Shown here piece after piece: positions 9,396-19,015 of a stretch of DNA of 64,000 nt. Under the pieces are notes generated by a model. It was not told where the DNA came from. It was given only the letters and a program-made list of their open reading frames with translations, and did not search any database. The stretch's first letter is position 1. The number at the start of each line of letters is the position of its first letter. Origin of the DNA: Bacillus cereus (GTDB taxonomy: Bacteria; Bacillota; Bacilli; Bacillales; Bacillaceae_G); contig NZ_NUOT01000051.1 of assembly GCF_002584535.1 (NCBI RefSeq), positions 57,324 to 121,323 on the forward strand, read 5' to 3'. The translations under genes were made by a program, and so were the position numbers.

Positions 9396-10497
9396 TTAAG
9401 AAATACGAGAGCGTAAATACGCATCAATAAATGGATCAATTTCTCCATCCATAACCGCTTGTACATTACCAACTTCCGTATTTGTACGATGGTCTTTCAC
9501 TAGAGAGTATGGGTGGAATACGTAAGAACGAATTTGACTACCCCAACCAATATCTTTTTGTTCACCACGGATTTCATTCAACTCTGCTTGCTGCTCTTCT
9601 AATTTCTTTTGATATAATTTTGCCTTTAACATTTTCATCGCATGTTCACGGTTTTTAATTTGTGAACGCTCTGATTGACATGTTACAACCGTATTCGTTG
9701 GAGTATGTGTAATACGAACTGCAGAATCTGTCGTATTAACGTGCTGTCCACCCGCACCACTTGCACGGTACGTATCTATTTTTAAATCTTCCGTACGCAC
9801 TTCAATCTCAATATCATCATTAAATTCAGGTACAACTTCACAAGATACGAACGATGTATGACGACGACCTGAAGAATCGAACGGTGAAATCCGCACAAGA
9901 CGATGTACACCTTTCTCCGCTTTCAAATAGCCATATGCATTATGACCTTTAATTAATAATGTTACGCTTTTAATTCCCGCTTCATCCCCTGGTAAATAAT
10001 CAACTGTATCTACTTTAAATCCGCGCTTTTCAGCCCAGCGTGTATACATACGTAATAGCATAGAACCCCAGTCTTGTGATTCTGTTCCACCAGCACCTGG
10101 ATGTAGCTCTAAAATTGCATTATTTTTATCATAAGGATCGCTTAGTAATAGCTGAAGCTCGTACTCATTCATTTCTTGAACTAAAGATTTCACTTCAGAT
10201 TCTAATTCTTCATGTAAATCCTTATCATATTCTTCTTTTAAAAGTTCATGTGTCACTTCTAAATTTTCAAATGTTTCATCTAACTGACGAAACTTCCCAA
10301 CCATTTCTTTTAACGCATTCGCTTCATTAATTACTACTTGTGCACCTTGTTGGTCATCCCAAAAGCCTGCACCCATCATTGTTTCTTCTAATTCTGCAAT
10401 GCGATTTTCTTTTGCAGGAAGGTCAAAGAGACCCCCTAAAAGCCGCTAATCTCTTAGCCATTTTCTCTAATTCTTGCCTAATTTCTACTAGTTCCAT
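9396..10497 (-). CDS. prfB: Peptide chain release factor 2, made by programmed +1 frameshift
   Basis: RF2 ends translation at UAA and UGA. The first 24 codons run from ATG 10497 (site AGAGGTGAAG) to an in-frame TGA at 10425-10423; skipping one T joins them to the main frame, which runs to 9396 and gives 366 residues, the normal RF2 length. Codon-recognition SPF is seen in [12 protein letters not shown] and the peptidyl-hydrolysis GGQ in [10 protein letters not shown] start at the first ATG of the main frame (10379) would lose the N-terminal domain. It lies 173 bases after secA. Confidence 0.97.
10422..10437 (-). promoter_or_regulatory. RF2 autoregulatory frameshift site
   Basis: AGGGGGTCTCTTTGAC: an internal Shine-Dalgarno (AGGGGG) three bases before CTT TGA C. 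When RF2 is scarce the ribosome slips from CTT to TTT and reads GAC, which is the classical feedback control of RF2. Confidence 0.97.
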
Positions 10498-10670
10498 GCT
10501 CTTCACCTCTATGTAATTGCTTTCGCTTTTATATAAAACAAGGGAAACTCCCTCCGCTTGTACAGAGAGAGTTTGTCCCTTTTTATTATATGGATATTCT
10601 TAAAACTTTTCCATTTGGAAAATAAAATTTCATGGAAGATCGATTTTAAACGAGCCGACTTCGCTTTTCT

Positions 10671-13181
10671 TTATTTCCCAATTCCACAGCAGTTTTTATA
10701 TTTTTTGCCGCTACCACATTTGCATAGATCGTTACGTCCGACTTGGTCACCTTTTACAACCGGTTTCTTTTTCACTTCTTCACCGTCATCTTTTGGGTGA
10801 ATCGCTTCGCCTTGTGCTACTTCTTGGCGCTCTAAATTTTGTTCGATTTCTGCTTTTATGATGTAACGAGAAATTTCTTCCTCAATGGAAGCAATCATTG
10901 ATTCAAACATTGCGAACCCTTCCATTTGGTATTCACGAAGTGGGTCAATTTGACCGTAAGCACGTAAATGAATACCTTCACGAAGATGATCCATCGCATC
11001 GATATGATCCATCCATTTCGTATCTACAACGCGGAATACAACAACCTTTTCAAATTCACGCATTTGTTCTTCTGGTAGAAGTTTTTCTTTTTCATCATAA
11101 CGCGCAATTAACTTCGTAATGATCGGTTCACTCATTTCCTCTGGCGCAAGACGACGTAATTCTTCTTCTTTAATATCACCTTCCTCAAGAAGGTTTGTAT
11201 TTAAGTAGTCAATCAGACCTTTAATGTTCCAATCCTCTTCAATTTCATCTTGCGTATGAAGGGCGATAGCACGTTCTACAGTAGATTTCATCATACCTTC
11301 GATAATGCCTCTTAAGTTTTCAGATTCCATTACTTCTTGACGTTGTTTATAAATAACTTCACGTTGTTGGCGAAGTACATCGTCATATTGCAGCAGTTGT
11401 TTACGTGCATCGTAGTTGTTTCCTTCTACGCGTTTTTGCGCAGATTCTACCGCACGAGATACCATTTTACTTTCAATTGGCTGTGAATCATCCATACCAA
11501 GACGATCCATCATTGCTTTCATATTATCAGAACCAAAGCGGCGCATTAGTTCATCTTCCATTGATAAGTAGAACTGCGTCACACCAGGGTCCCCTTGACG
11601 ACCAGCACGACCACGTAACTGATTGTCAATACGACGGCTTTCATGACGTTCTGTACCGATAACCGCTAGGCCTCCAGCTTCTTTTACACCTTCGCCTAAC
11701 TTAATGTCTGTACCACGGCCAGCCATGTTTGTCGCAATCGTTACAGAACCTTTAAATCCTGCTTCTGTAATAATATCAGCTTCACGCGCATGATTTTTCG
11801 CATTCAAGACATTATGACGTACACCTTTACGTGTTAACATATTTGAAATAAGTTCAGATGTTTCAATTGCAACTGTACCAACAAGAACTGGTTGACCTTG
11901 TTTATGGCGTTTTACAATATCCTCAACAACTGCATTGAACTTACCTTCCATCGTTTTAAAAATTAAATCCGCACGGTCATCACGAACAATCGGTCTGTTT
12001 GTTGGGATTACGATAACATTCATATTATAAATGTTACGGAATTCCTCTTCTTCCGTTTTCGCTGTACCAGTCATACCTGATAGCTTTTCGTACATACGGA
12101 AGTAGTTTTGGAACGTAATTGTCGCTAACGTCATACTTTCATTTTGAATGTCAACGCCTTCTTTTGCTTCAATCGCTTGGTGCAAGCCCTCACTATAGCG
12201 ACGACCTTTCATAAGACGACCAGTGAATTGGTCAACAATTACAATTTCACCTTCTTGTACAACATAATCTGTATCGCGGTGCATAACAACGTGTGCACGA
12301 AGCGCTTGATTAATATGATGAAGAAGTGCAACATGTTTTAAATCGAATAAGTTTTCAATATGGAAAGATTTCTCTGCCCTCGTAATCCCGTCTTCTGTCA
12401 ACATGACATTTTTCGTTTTCACGTCAAAGGAGTAATCTTTTTCGTTTTCTAACGTACGAATAAAGGCATTTGCAAAAATATATAGTTCTGTTGATTTTTG
12501 TGCTTGTCCAGAAATGATAAGAGGCGTACGCGCTTCATCCACTAAGATGGAATCGACCTCATCAATAATTGCGAAATGAAGCGGACGCTGAACACACTGT
12601 TCTTTATACAGCACCATATTATCGCGTAAATAGTCAAAACCAAGCTCGTTATTTGTACTATATGTGATATCAGCAGCGTAAGCAGCTTGCTTTTCCTCAC
12701 GTGACATACTATTTAAGTTAATTCCTACTGTTAAACCTAGGAACTCATGAAGTTGTCCCATTTCATTCGCGTCACGCTGTGCTAAGTATTCATTGACTGT
12801 AACAACATGAACACCTTTACCTGTTAAAGCATTCAGATAAACTGGTAAAGTAGAAGTTAATGTTTTACCTTCCCCTGTTTTCATCTCAGAAATATTTCCT
12901 TCATGTAAGGCAATACCACCCATTAATTGGACAGGATAAGGGCGCATACCAAGAACACGTGTCGCCGCTTCACGAACAACCGCAAACGCTTCTGGTAATA
13001 AATCGTCTACTGTCTCACCTTTCGTAAGGCGTTCTTTAAATTCAATTGTTTTCCCTTTTAACTGCTCATCCGTTAATGGTTTAATAGATGATTCTAAACC
13101 TTCTATTTGATCCACAATTTTCTGCATACGTTTAATTTGGCGCTGGTTTACATCAAACACCTTTTTTAAAATACCGATCAT
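10671..13181 (-). CDS. secA: Preprotein translocase ATPase SecA
   Basis: An 836-residue motor that pushes secretory preproteins through SecYEG. Walker A-type MKTGEGKT is near residue 100, DEVD(S) of motif II near 207, and motif VI appears as [13 protein letters not shown]. The C-terminus carries the zinc-binding [13 protein letters not shown] that contacts SecB or lipids. ATG 13181 is preceded by AGGAGCG. It is the main housekeeping SecA by size and by its prfB/hpf neighbours. Confidence 0.98.
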   Translation of the reverse strand: MIGILKKVFDVNQRQIKRMQKIVDQIEGLESSIKPLTDEQLKGKTIEFKERLTKGETVDDLLPEAFAVVREAATRVLGMRPYPVQLMGGIALHEGNISEMKTGEGKTLTSTLPVYLNALTGKGVHVVTVNEYLAQRDANEMGQLHEFLGLTVGINLNSMSREEKQAAYAADITYSTNNELGFDYLRDNMVLYKEQCVQRPLHFAIIDEVDSILVDEARTPLIISGQAQKSTELYIFANAFIRTLENEKDYSFDVKTKNVMLTEDGITRAEKSFHIENLFDLKHVALLHHINQALRAHVVMHRDTDYVVQEGEIVIVDQFTGRLMKGRRYSEGLHQAIEAKEGVDIQNESMTLATITFQNYFRMYEKLSGMTGTAKTEEEEFRNIYNMNVIVIPTNRPIVRDDRADLIFKTMEGKFNAVVEDIVKRHKQGQPVLVGTVAIETSELISNMLTRKGVRHNVLNAKNHAREADIITEAGFKGSVTIATNMAGRGTDIKLGEGVKEAGGLAVIGTERHESRRIDNQLRGRAGRQGDPGVTQFYLSMEDELMRRFGSDNMKAMMDRLGMDDSQPIESKMVSRAVESAQKRVEGNNYDARKQLLQYDDVLRQQREVIYKQRQEVMESENLRGIIEGMMKSTVERAIALHTQDEIEEDWNIKGLIDYLNTNLLEEGDIKEEELRRLAPEEMSEPIITKLIARYDEKEKLLPEEQMREFEKVVVFRVVDTKWMDHIDAMDHLREGIHLRAYGQIDPLREYQMEGFAMFESMIASIEEEISRYIIKAEIEQNLERQEVAQGEAIHPKDDGEEVKKKPVVKGDQVGRNDLCKCGSGKKYKNCCGIGK

Positions 13182-13485
13182 AGGAAATACGCTCCTCTTT
13201 TATTAAAATAAAACTTCCGATCGTGCTCTATATTTCTGCTCACGAATCAGTCGTTATAAAGATCTAATTTATTCACTGCCAATTTCTCTCCTAATAAAAA
13301 AACAAATGTATAAACCTAATGATAATTGTAACACTTGTTTTATAACTATGACAACAACTGGCCAAGCGCATGGCCTAAATTAGCTGAAACTTTGATCAAT
13401 AAAGGGGGTTATAGAACGTTTCGATTCCTAGGATAGCTCTTTCCCACAATAACAGAGTAAAGAATGAAAGACTTTCGTATCAAAT

Positions 13486-13517
13486 AAAAAAAACGTAGCC
13501 TTTTACAGCTACGTTTT
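13486..13517 (-). terminator. Terminator after hpf
   Basis: AAACGTAGC at 13491 pairs with GCTACGTTT at 13508, with T-rich flanks on both strands. It lies just after the hpf stop. The 343-base gap to secA also holds a short piece of repeat B at about 13385-13425. Confidence 0.85.
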
Positions 13518-13524
13518 CTATTTA

Positions 13525-14067
13525 TTATTTTGTTTCAATTACTCCATATTTTCCATCTTTACGGCCATATACAACATTTGTTTCATTTGTATCGGCATTT
13601 GTGAAGACGAAGAAGTTATGCCCTAACATATCCATTTGTAAAATAGCTTCTTCTACGTCCATTGGTTTTAAATCAAATCGTTTTGTACGTACAAGTTCTA
13701 ATTCATCCTCTTGCACTTCTTCTTGAGTAGCCGCTGGCTCTGTAAGAATAAATGCAGATTTAACAGAACCTTTTTCACGTAATTTACGATTTACTTTTGT
13801 TTTATGTTTACGAATTTGTCGCTCAATTTTATCAACTACTAAATCAATTGCAGCGTACATATCGCTATGAGTTTCTTCAGCTCGAAGTAATAAATCTGTG
13901 AATGGGATTGTTACCTCGACACGTTGTTTCTCAGAGTATACTTTTAAATTAACTCTAATCTCTGGGAATGCATCAAAATAACGTTCTAATTTGCTAAGTT
14001 TTTTCTCTACATATTCCTTTAATGCTGGAGTTACTTCAATATTTTCACCACGAATGTTGAATTTCAT
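13525..14067 (-). CDS. hpf: Ribosome hibernation promoting factor, long form
   Basis: A 180-residue long HPF. The N-terminal S30AE domain (MKFNIRGENIEVTPALKEYVEKKL onward) binds the ribosomal decoding channel, and a linker near 110-125 leads to the C-terminal dimerisation domain (RTKRFDLKPMDVEEAILQMDMLGHNFFVF). It joins two 70S ribosomes into inactive 100S dimers in stationary phase or stress. ATG 14067 is preceded by GAAAGGAGGAA. A stress-sigma-like promoter lies upstream (14212-14236). In B. subtilis a large late-flagellar cluster follows on this side; here it is absent. Confidence 0.96.
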   Translation of the reverse strand: MKFNIRGENIEVTPALKEYVEKKLSKLERYFDAFPEIRVNLKVYSEKQRVEVTIPFTDLLLRAEETHSDMYAAIDLVVDKIERQIRKHKTKVNRKLREKGSVKSAFILTEPAATQEEVQEDELELVRTKRFDLKPMDVEEAILQMDMLGHNFFVFTNADTNETNVVYGRKDGKYGVIETK

Positions 14068-14211
14068 AGATGAATTCCTCCTTTCAAGCCTATGTATATA
14101 ATTTCGACACCGGCTTAAAAACTCCTTCTAACTTTTTAAAAAAGTTAGCGAAATTGCAATTTATTATCGTTTTTTGTTGAAAAGAAAAGATGCATCGTTT
14201 CTATTTACATT

Positions 14212-14236
14212 TTACCCTATTTGCATCGTAAATAAC
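14212..14236 (-). promoter_or_regulatory. Possible sigma-B promoter of hpf
   Basis: On the minus strand GTTATT and GGGTAA are separated by 13 bases, resembling the sigma-B pattern GTTTAA-N12-14-GGGTAT. It would give a leader of about 140 bases. B. subtilis hpf (yvyD) is known to depend on sigma-B; the assignment here is inference from a two-mismatch pattern. Confidence 0.35.
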
Positions 14237-14311
14237 GAATATAAGTATGGACAATTCGTTACAGAAAAGAAACAACTTTTTGACAACTTTTGTAGCCCCC
14301 TGCCACGCAAC

Positions 14312-14356
14312 AAAAAAAACAGAAAAAGACTCTATAGGTGAAAGCCTCCTTCTGTT
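14312..14356 (-). terminator. Probable terminator of the csp gene
   Basis: On the minus strand AACAGAA pairs with TTCTGTT across a 30-base, partly paired loop, followed by eight T. It is 100 bases downstream of the cold-shock gene. Confidence 0.6.
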
Positions 14357-14457
14357 CTTCATAGCCGCAATTTATATGTTGAAAGTCCAAATTCACTCTA
14401 TATAAACCGTTTCCACAACCGCAGCTCTATGTTTCTCACAAAACTCTTCGTTCAACA

Positions 14458-14655
14458 TTATAATTTCACAACATTCGCTGCCTGTGGTCCACGCGCACCA
14501 TCTACAATATCAAATTCTACTTTTTGCCCCTCTTCTAACGATTTATACCCATCTTGTTGAATTGCAGAAAAATGAACAAAAACATCATCACCTTCTTCAC
14601 GCTCAATAAATCCAAATCCTTTTTCTGCATTAAACCATTTTACTCTTCCTTGCAT
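14458..14655 (-). CDS. Cold-shock protein (CspA family)
   Basis: A 65-residue single cold-shock domain with RNA-binding motifs RNP1 (KGFGFIE) and RNP2 (VFVHF). Such proteins bind single-stranded RNA and DNA and act as RNA chaperones in the cold and during growth. ATG 14655 is preceded by AAGGGAATGG. Bacillus genomes carry several csp paralogues and I cannot tell which letter this one bears. It occupies the junction between hpf and comFC where B. subtilis has flagellar genes. Confidence 0.95.
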   Translation of the reverse strand: MQGRVKWFNAEKGFGFIEREEGDDVFVHFSAIQQDGYKSLEEGQKVEFDIVDGARGPQAANVVKL

Positions 14656-14781
14656 GTTCGTTCCATTCCCTTCACTCTAAAAATAAGGGCGTTTGCCCCA
14701 CAATTTGACTATAACGACTGACAAGATATCAAGTCAAAGAAGTCTTGTCGTCTTTTTATTGTATCTTTCGACACTCTCATC

Positions 14782-15486
14782 TTACCCACGACAAAGAGTA
14801 AGACTGGAAACAGTTTGGGCACCCGCCTCATACAAACACTCTGCAACTTGTCTAATCGTAATCCCTGTCGTATATACATCATCGATGAGCAAAAGATGCT
14901 GTCCAGTGAATCTTTCTTCTTTTCGAAAGTAAAAAGGATTGGTTCCCCTAAGTCTCTCAATACGTCTTTTTTTACTTTGCTTTTCCGTATTTTTTCTACT
15001 TAAAGATGTTTGTAGAACGAGAAGTGGCAAACAAGATGCCAACAATTCTGCTTGATTAAAACCGCGCTCATATTCCCTCTCCTTGCTAAGCGGAATGGGA
15101 ATAATCGCATGACAATTTGAAAAGTATTTGCGAAATGCAGCTACAAATTTCGCATGAAAAATTTGTACAAGTTCAGCATCCCCGCGAAATTTAAACCGAG
15201 CTAATACTTCCTTCATCCAATCATTATAGACATATACAGATCGATTTTTTATAGGTGAAAACCTGTTTTCTTCCTTCCACCTTACACAATCTCTGCAACA
15301 GTTACCCTCTCTATACTCCAGCGCCAGAAACTCAAAAGGTCTGCTGCAGTCATCACAAATTTCTCCTATAATATAGGAAAGTTTTCGTTCACATCTCTCA
15401 CACATACATCTTCTATCAGACTGAATAAAAAAAGAATACCAGCCCATACTCTCAGAAATAGAATCATCACAAAGTAGACAATGCAT
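14782..15486 (-). CDS. comFC: Competence protein ComFC (phosphoribosyltransferase-like)
   Basis: A 234-residue protein with a four-Cys zinc-finger-like N-terminus (CLLCDD ... CMCERC ... CDDC ... CCRDC) and a C-terminal phosphoribosyltransferase fold carrying the PRPP loop LLLIDDVYTTGIT. It is needed for late steps of DNA uptake in naturally competent relatives. Its start codon overlaps the stop of comFA, so the two are coupled. The comFB gene found between them in B. subtilis is missing. Confidence 0.92.
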   Translation of the reverse strand: MHCLLCDDSISESMGWYSFFIQSDRRCMCERCERKLSYIIGEICDDCSRPFEFLALEYREGNCCRDCVRWKEENRFSPIKNRSVYVYNDWMKEVLARFKFRGDAELVQIFHAKFVAAFRKYFSNCHAIIPIPLSKEREYERGFNQAELLASCLPLLVLQTSLSRKNTEKQSKKRRIERLRGTNPFYFRKEERFTGQHLLLIDDVYTTGITIRQVAECLYEAGAQTVSSLTLCRG

Positions 15487-16832
15487 TAATCAATCAACCC
15501 TTCTCGCTTTGCTCTTTTATTCATAGATTGAATATGCCTTCTCGCTCGTATCATTGCTTCTGTTTTACCATAATGAAAATAAAAGATATCACCATCTGGC
15601 CTACGATGACTTCTACCGGCCCTACCAGCAATTTGTACAAGTGCACTTTCCGAGAAAATAGGTTCTTCCGCTCCTAACACCGCTACTTGCAAATTCTCTA
15701 TCGTCACGCCGCGCTCCAAAATCGTTGTCGTTACTAATAGTGGGATATTTCTTTTTCGAAACGCTGTCACCTTTTCTTTTCGATTTGGATCCTCCGCATG
15801 AACGCCTTCAATTCGATTATCTAGTGTTTTTAACAATATACTTACTTCATCAATATAACGTACGTGGGGAACAAATAGAAAAATAGGAGATTGCTTGAGG
15901 AGGTGATACTTTAACCATTCAAAAACAACAAATGGGATTTCTTTTCGATTTAGTGCCTTTTTCCAATTGCCACACCACCTGAATCTTGGGACTGGCAAAG
16001 GATGCCGATGATAACGTCCTGGAATAATCACACCTTTTTGTTTCCCACTCCATAACTTACGTTTCCATGTTTCTGACGGGGTCGCCGTTAAATAAATTTT
16101 TGCTGCCCTATCTTTACTTGCTCGCTCCACCGCATAATGAAGCATCTTGTCCACTGCATATGGAAAGGCATCAATTTCATCGACAATCATAACATCGAAG
16201 GCCTTGTAATACCGAAGTAACTGATGTGTTGTAGAAACGAGAAGTCTCGCTTCCTTTTCACGATCCAAACTACCACCATATAGTGCAGCAATCGGTACAT
16301 CTGGAAAAACAGTTTGTAAACGAGGAGCCAGCTCTAACACAACATCGGTCCGCGGCGTTGCAATACAAACCCGCTCTCCTTTTTGGAGTGCCTCTTCTAT
16401 ACCATAAAAAAGCATCTCCGTCTTACCAGCTCCGCATACTGCCCATATAAAAAAAGATTCTTTTTGGCGTACTGCTTCTGTTACTCCGTTAGCTGCTCTT
16501 TCCTGTCCAGGTGATAATTGCCCCTCCCATCGTAAAGAATTCGACAAAACTTCCCATTCTACATCCCGTATACCTCTAACGAGCACTGTACACTCTCCCA
16601 CTCGTCCCATCGTAATGCACTTTCGGCAATACGTGCACATTTGATTGCATCGCTTACATAAAAACGAAGCGAATAACCGCCCTTCCATATTTCCACAGCG
16701 CTGGCATACATAGCGTAAAGATTTCTTTATGACACCTCTTTCCAAAGAAATATCCCCTTGTCTTTCCAAATGATCTAATTCATCCTTTGAAAATGAAAGT
16801 TCTTCTAACAGCACTTGTCTTCCTGCTAGCAT
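15486..16832 (-). CDS. comFA: Competence DNA translocase ComFA (DEAD-like helicase)
   Basis: A 448-residue helicase-like ATPase that drives single-stranded DNA import with ComEC. An N-terminal four-Cys zinc motif (CQRCGNMEGRLFASFLCKRC) is followed by Walker A AVCGAGKTEM near 132, DEAD-like DEIDAF near 217, SATP-type LTATPSE, and the C-terminal helicase motif QIAGRAGRS. All key motifs are intact. ATG 16832 lacks a strong ribosome site but is the only plausible start. Natural transformation has not generally been seen in the B. cereus group, yet the gene looks functional. Confidence 0.94.
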   Translation of the reverse strand: MLAGRQVLLEELSFSKDELDHLERQGDISLERGVIKKSLRYVCQRCGNMEGRLFASFLCKRCNQMCTYCRKCITMGRVGECTVLVRGIRDVEWEVLSNSLRWEGQLSPGQERAANGVTEAVRQKESFFIWAVCGAGKTEMLFYGIEEALQKGERVCIATPRTDVVLELAPRLQTVFPDVPIAALYGGSLDREKEARLLVSTTHQLLRYYKAFDVMIVDEIDAFPYAVDKMLHYAVERASKDRAAKIYLTATPSETWKRKLWSGKQKGVIIPGRYHRHPLPVPRFRWCGNWKKALNRKEIPFVVFEWLKYHLLKQSPIFLFVPHVRYIDEVSILLKTLDNRIEGVHAEDPNRKEKVTAFRKRNIPLLVTTTILERGVTIENLQVAVLGAEEPIFSESALVQIAGRAGRSHRRPDGDIFYFHYGKTEAMIRARRHIQSMNKRAKREGLID

Positions 16833-16886
16833 AGTAAAGCACCCCTGGCTTTACTATAACCCTTTCTCTTTCTCTCGTAAAAACTC

Positions 16887-16930
16887 AAAAAAGCCGATAA
16901 CCTACTTTTAAAATAGTAAGCTATCGACTT
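16887..16930 (-). terminator. Terminator after the cwlO-like gene
   Basis: CCGATAACCTACTT and AGTAAGCTATCGAC form an imperfect stem; the minus strand ends in GGCTTTTTT. It separates the wall hydrolase from comFA. Confidence 0.7.
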
Positions 16931-16959
16931 TATACACATGTTTTATATGATTCAAAATC

Positions 16960-18255
16960 CTAGAATCTACCGTAACCTAAGAAATGTTTTTGATTATAGC
17001 TGCTGTTAATATCACCGTATGCAATACCTTTATCACTAGCATGAATCATTTGGCCATTACCAACGTAAATACCGATATGAGAAGGGCCTGCTTTATAAGT
17101 ACCTTGGAAGAATACTAAATCTCCAGGTTGTGGGCTACTTACTTTAGAAACTGAGTTCCAATAACCCGCAACATCTTGACGACCTACACCAAAAATATAA
17201 GAAATGAAACCACTGCAATCAAAACCACCATTTGATGGAGATGCACTTCCCCATACATATGGAAGACCAAGGTATTGTTGTGCTTTACCAATTACGCCAC
17301 CTTTATTTGGTGCTGGTGCTGGTGCTGGTTGAGGTGTTGGCGCTGGCTTTGGAGCTGGTTTAGTTTCTTCTTTTTTAGCTTGTCCACCATTATTTGCTGG
17401 TGCTGGTGCAGCTTGTTGCGGAGCTGCTTCTTGTGCTGGTGCTGGCGCTGGTTGCTGAGCTTTCTCTGCTTGTTGCTTTGCAGCCTCTTCTTGTGCTGCC
17501 TTCTCTTTTGCTTCTTCTTCAGCCATGCGTTGTAATTGTAGCGCTTGTTTTTCAAGATCTTTTAATTGATCTTCTGTGCTTGTCATATTGTTTACAACCG
17601 TATCCATTTTACCGCTTAAGTCGTTTACTGCTTCTTGTTTTTTCGCTTTTTCAGTATCAAGATCTTTCTTTACAACTTCAATCTTTGCTTGTGCTTCTTT
17701 TAATTCTTTTTGTTTTTCTTTTACCGTTTCAACATCTTTTTTCACAGTTGCTTGCTCTTCTTGTTGCGTTTTCATGATATCTTCATCAGATTCAAGAATT
17801 CTAGAAACAGAAGTTAAACGATCTACTAGATCAGCAATGTTTTTAGAGTTTACAACAACCTCTGTTACAACGTTCGTGTTCGGTTGCTCTTGAAGTGCTA
17901 CTAAACGTTTTCTTAACAAATCTTCACGCTTTGCAATTTTCGTTTGTAATTCTGCAATGTTTTTATTCTTCTTCTCAATTAATGCTTGTGTTTCTTCAAC
18001 TTTTTTCATTGTTTCGTCAAGTTTCGCTGCATTTTCTTGAACAGACTTATCTAAACCTTCAACCGTTTTATTTAAGTCATTCATTTGTTTTTGAAGCTCA
18101 TCACGTTCTTGTTGTTGTTTATGTAAAGTATCATTTTGTGCGTTAATTTGTGTTTTTACGTCCTCAATCTTTTCTGCGAATACATTTGGTGTTACTACTG
18201 AAAACATCATAAATCCTGCAGCCAATGCGCAAGATGCAATTTTTAATTTTTTCAT
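16960..18255 (-). CDS. CwlO-like secreted NlpC/P60 endopeptidase with coiled-coil N-terminus
   Basis: A 431-residue secreted protein. A signal peptide (MKKLKIASCALAAGFMMFSV ... VFA) is followed by about 230 residues of coiled coil rich in Lys, Glu and Gln, an Ala/Pro/Gln-rich linker, and a C-terminal NlpC/P60 cysteine peptidase (catalytic Cys in GGFDCSGF, His in PSHIGIYVG). This is the layout of B. subtilis CwlO, a D,L-endopeptidase that cuts peptidoglycan during elongation and is switched on by FtsEX through its coiled coil. I prefer ATG 18255 to the longer reading at 18294, because the signal peptide then starts properly. A WalR box lies upstream. Confidence 0.88.
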   Translation of the reverse strand: MKKLKIASCALAAGFMMFSVVTPNVFAEKIEDVKTQINAQNDTLHKQQQERDELQKQMNDLNKTVEGLDKSVQENAAKLDETMKKVEETQALIEKKNKNIAELQTKIAKREDLLRKRLVALQEQPNTNVVTEVVVNSKNIADLVDRLTSVSRILESDEDIMKTQQEEQATVKKDVETVKEKQKELKEAQAKIEVVKKDLDTEKAKKQEAVNDLSGKMDTVVNNMTSTEDQLKDLEKQALQLQRMAEEEAKEKAAQEEAAKQQAEKAQQPAPAPAQEAAPQQAAPAPANNGGQAKKEETKPAPKPAPTPQPAPAPAPNKGGVIGKAQQYLGLPYVWGSASPSNGGFDCSGFISYIFGVGRQDVAGYWNSVSKVSSPQPGDLVFFQGTYKAGPSHIGIYVGNGQMIHASDKGIAYGDINSSYNQKHFLGYGRF

Positions 18256-18351
18256 TTTGTTTTTACACCGCTTTCTTTTTTTCTTTTCCGACATATAATC
18301 TATTAAAATTTATACCATATTTCGTAAGATTTTTTCTCAATGTTACGCTTT

Positions 18352-18368
18352 TGTAAAATAAATGTAAT
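18352..18368. promoter_or_regulatory. WalR box upstream of the cwlO-like gene
   Basis: TGTAAAATAAATGTAAT fits the WalR consensus TGTWAH-N5-TGTWAH exactly. It is about 97 bases before the start and 37 bases upstream of an extended -10 (TGGTATAAA on the minus strand) with no good -35, the layout expected for activation by the wall-sensing WalKR system. Confidence 0.7.
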
Positions 18369-18473
18369 ATTGCGCTTGTGATTTCCTGACATTTTCCTTC
18401 TAATCCTGTATTTTCTTGTAGAATTTTAAGAAAATGACACTGTTTTTTTATACACTTGTCATACATTTGTTAT

Positions 18474-18510
18474 AAAAAAATCACAAGGAAAACTCCTTGT
18501 GATTTTTTCT
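18474..18510. terminator. Bidirectional terminator between hxlR gene and cwlO-like gene
   Basis: AAAAAATCACAAGGA and its complement form a perfect stem around a four-base loop; T runs occur on both strands. Confidence 0.88.
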
Positions 18511-18531
18511 CCCTATCCATGGATTACTTTA

Positions 18532-18846
18532 TTATTTCACCCATTTTTCAGCCCAGTTTTGGACTTCATTCATAACACTTTCTAATGCTTTTCCTTTGTC
18601 TGTTAAACCATATTCGATTCTAACAGGTACCTCTGGATAAACATTCCGAACAACTACCCCTTCACTCTCCAATTCCTTTAAACGTTCTGACAGCATACGA
18701 TCACTCATATTTGGGATAATATCCGCGATTTCTCTAAATCGTTTCGGTTCTTCTAACAGAGATTTAATAATTAAACCCGTCCACTTTTTACTAAGCAGTG
18801 TAAAAGCCGACTCAAACTTTGGACATAAACAAGAATTATGCTCCAT
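18532..18846 (-). CDS. HxlR-family winged-helix regulator
   Basis: A 104-residue single-domain HxlR regulator: CPKFESAFTLLSKKWTGLIIKSLLEEPKRFREI shows the typical N-terminal Cys and the first helices, and MLSERLKELESEGVV the recognition helix region. Some family members sense aldehydes or quinones through the Cys. ATG 18846 is chosen for AAAGGAGAGGTGAAA just upstream; the longer reading to 18912 covers this site. No target gene is adjacent in a divergent position, so its regulon is unknown. Confidence 0.9.
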   Translation of the reverse strand: MEHNSCLCPKFESAFTLLSKKWTGLIIKSLLEEPKRFREIADIIPNMSDRMLSERLKELESEGVVVRNVYPEVPVRIEYGLTDKGKALESVMNEVQNWAEKWVK

Positions 18847-18976
18847 ATGTTTCACCTCTCCTTTATTATAAAATAGTTTCTTATAAAAAGTAAGCAATAA
18901 AACTTTCCTCATTTTAGGTTATGTATCATTTTATCACTTCCAAATATTAACTTGTCAATTCAATGTGGATATCCGT

Positions 18977-19008
18977 AAAAAAACTCTCTACAAAAAGAGA
19001 GCTTTTAC
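18977..19008 (-). terminator. Terminator after degV
   Basis: CTCTCT and AGAGAG form a stem ending in a T run on the minus strand, just after the degV stop. Confidence 0.8.
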
Positions 19009-19015
19009 ATTACTA

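Noticed and set aside
17275-17777. Long plus-strand frames rich in Trp, Cys and Leu opposite the cwlO-like gene
   Set aside because: They are the antisense of the Ala/Gln/Pro linker and the coiled coil; low-complexity coding DNA gives open frames on the other strand.
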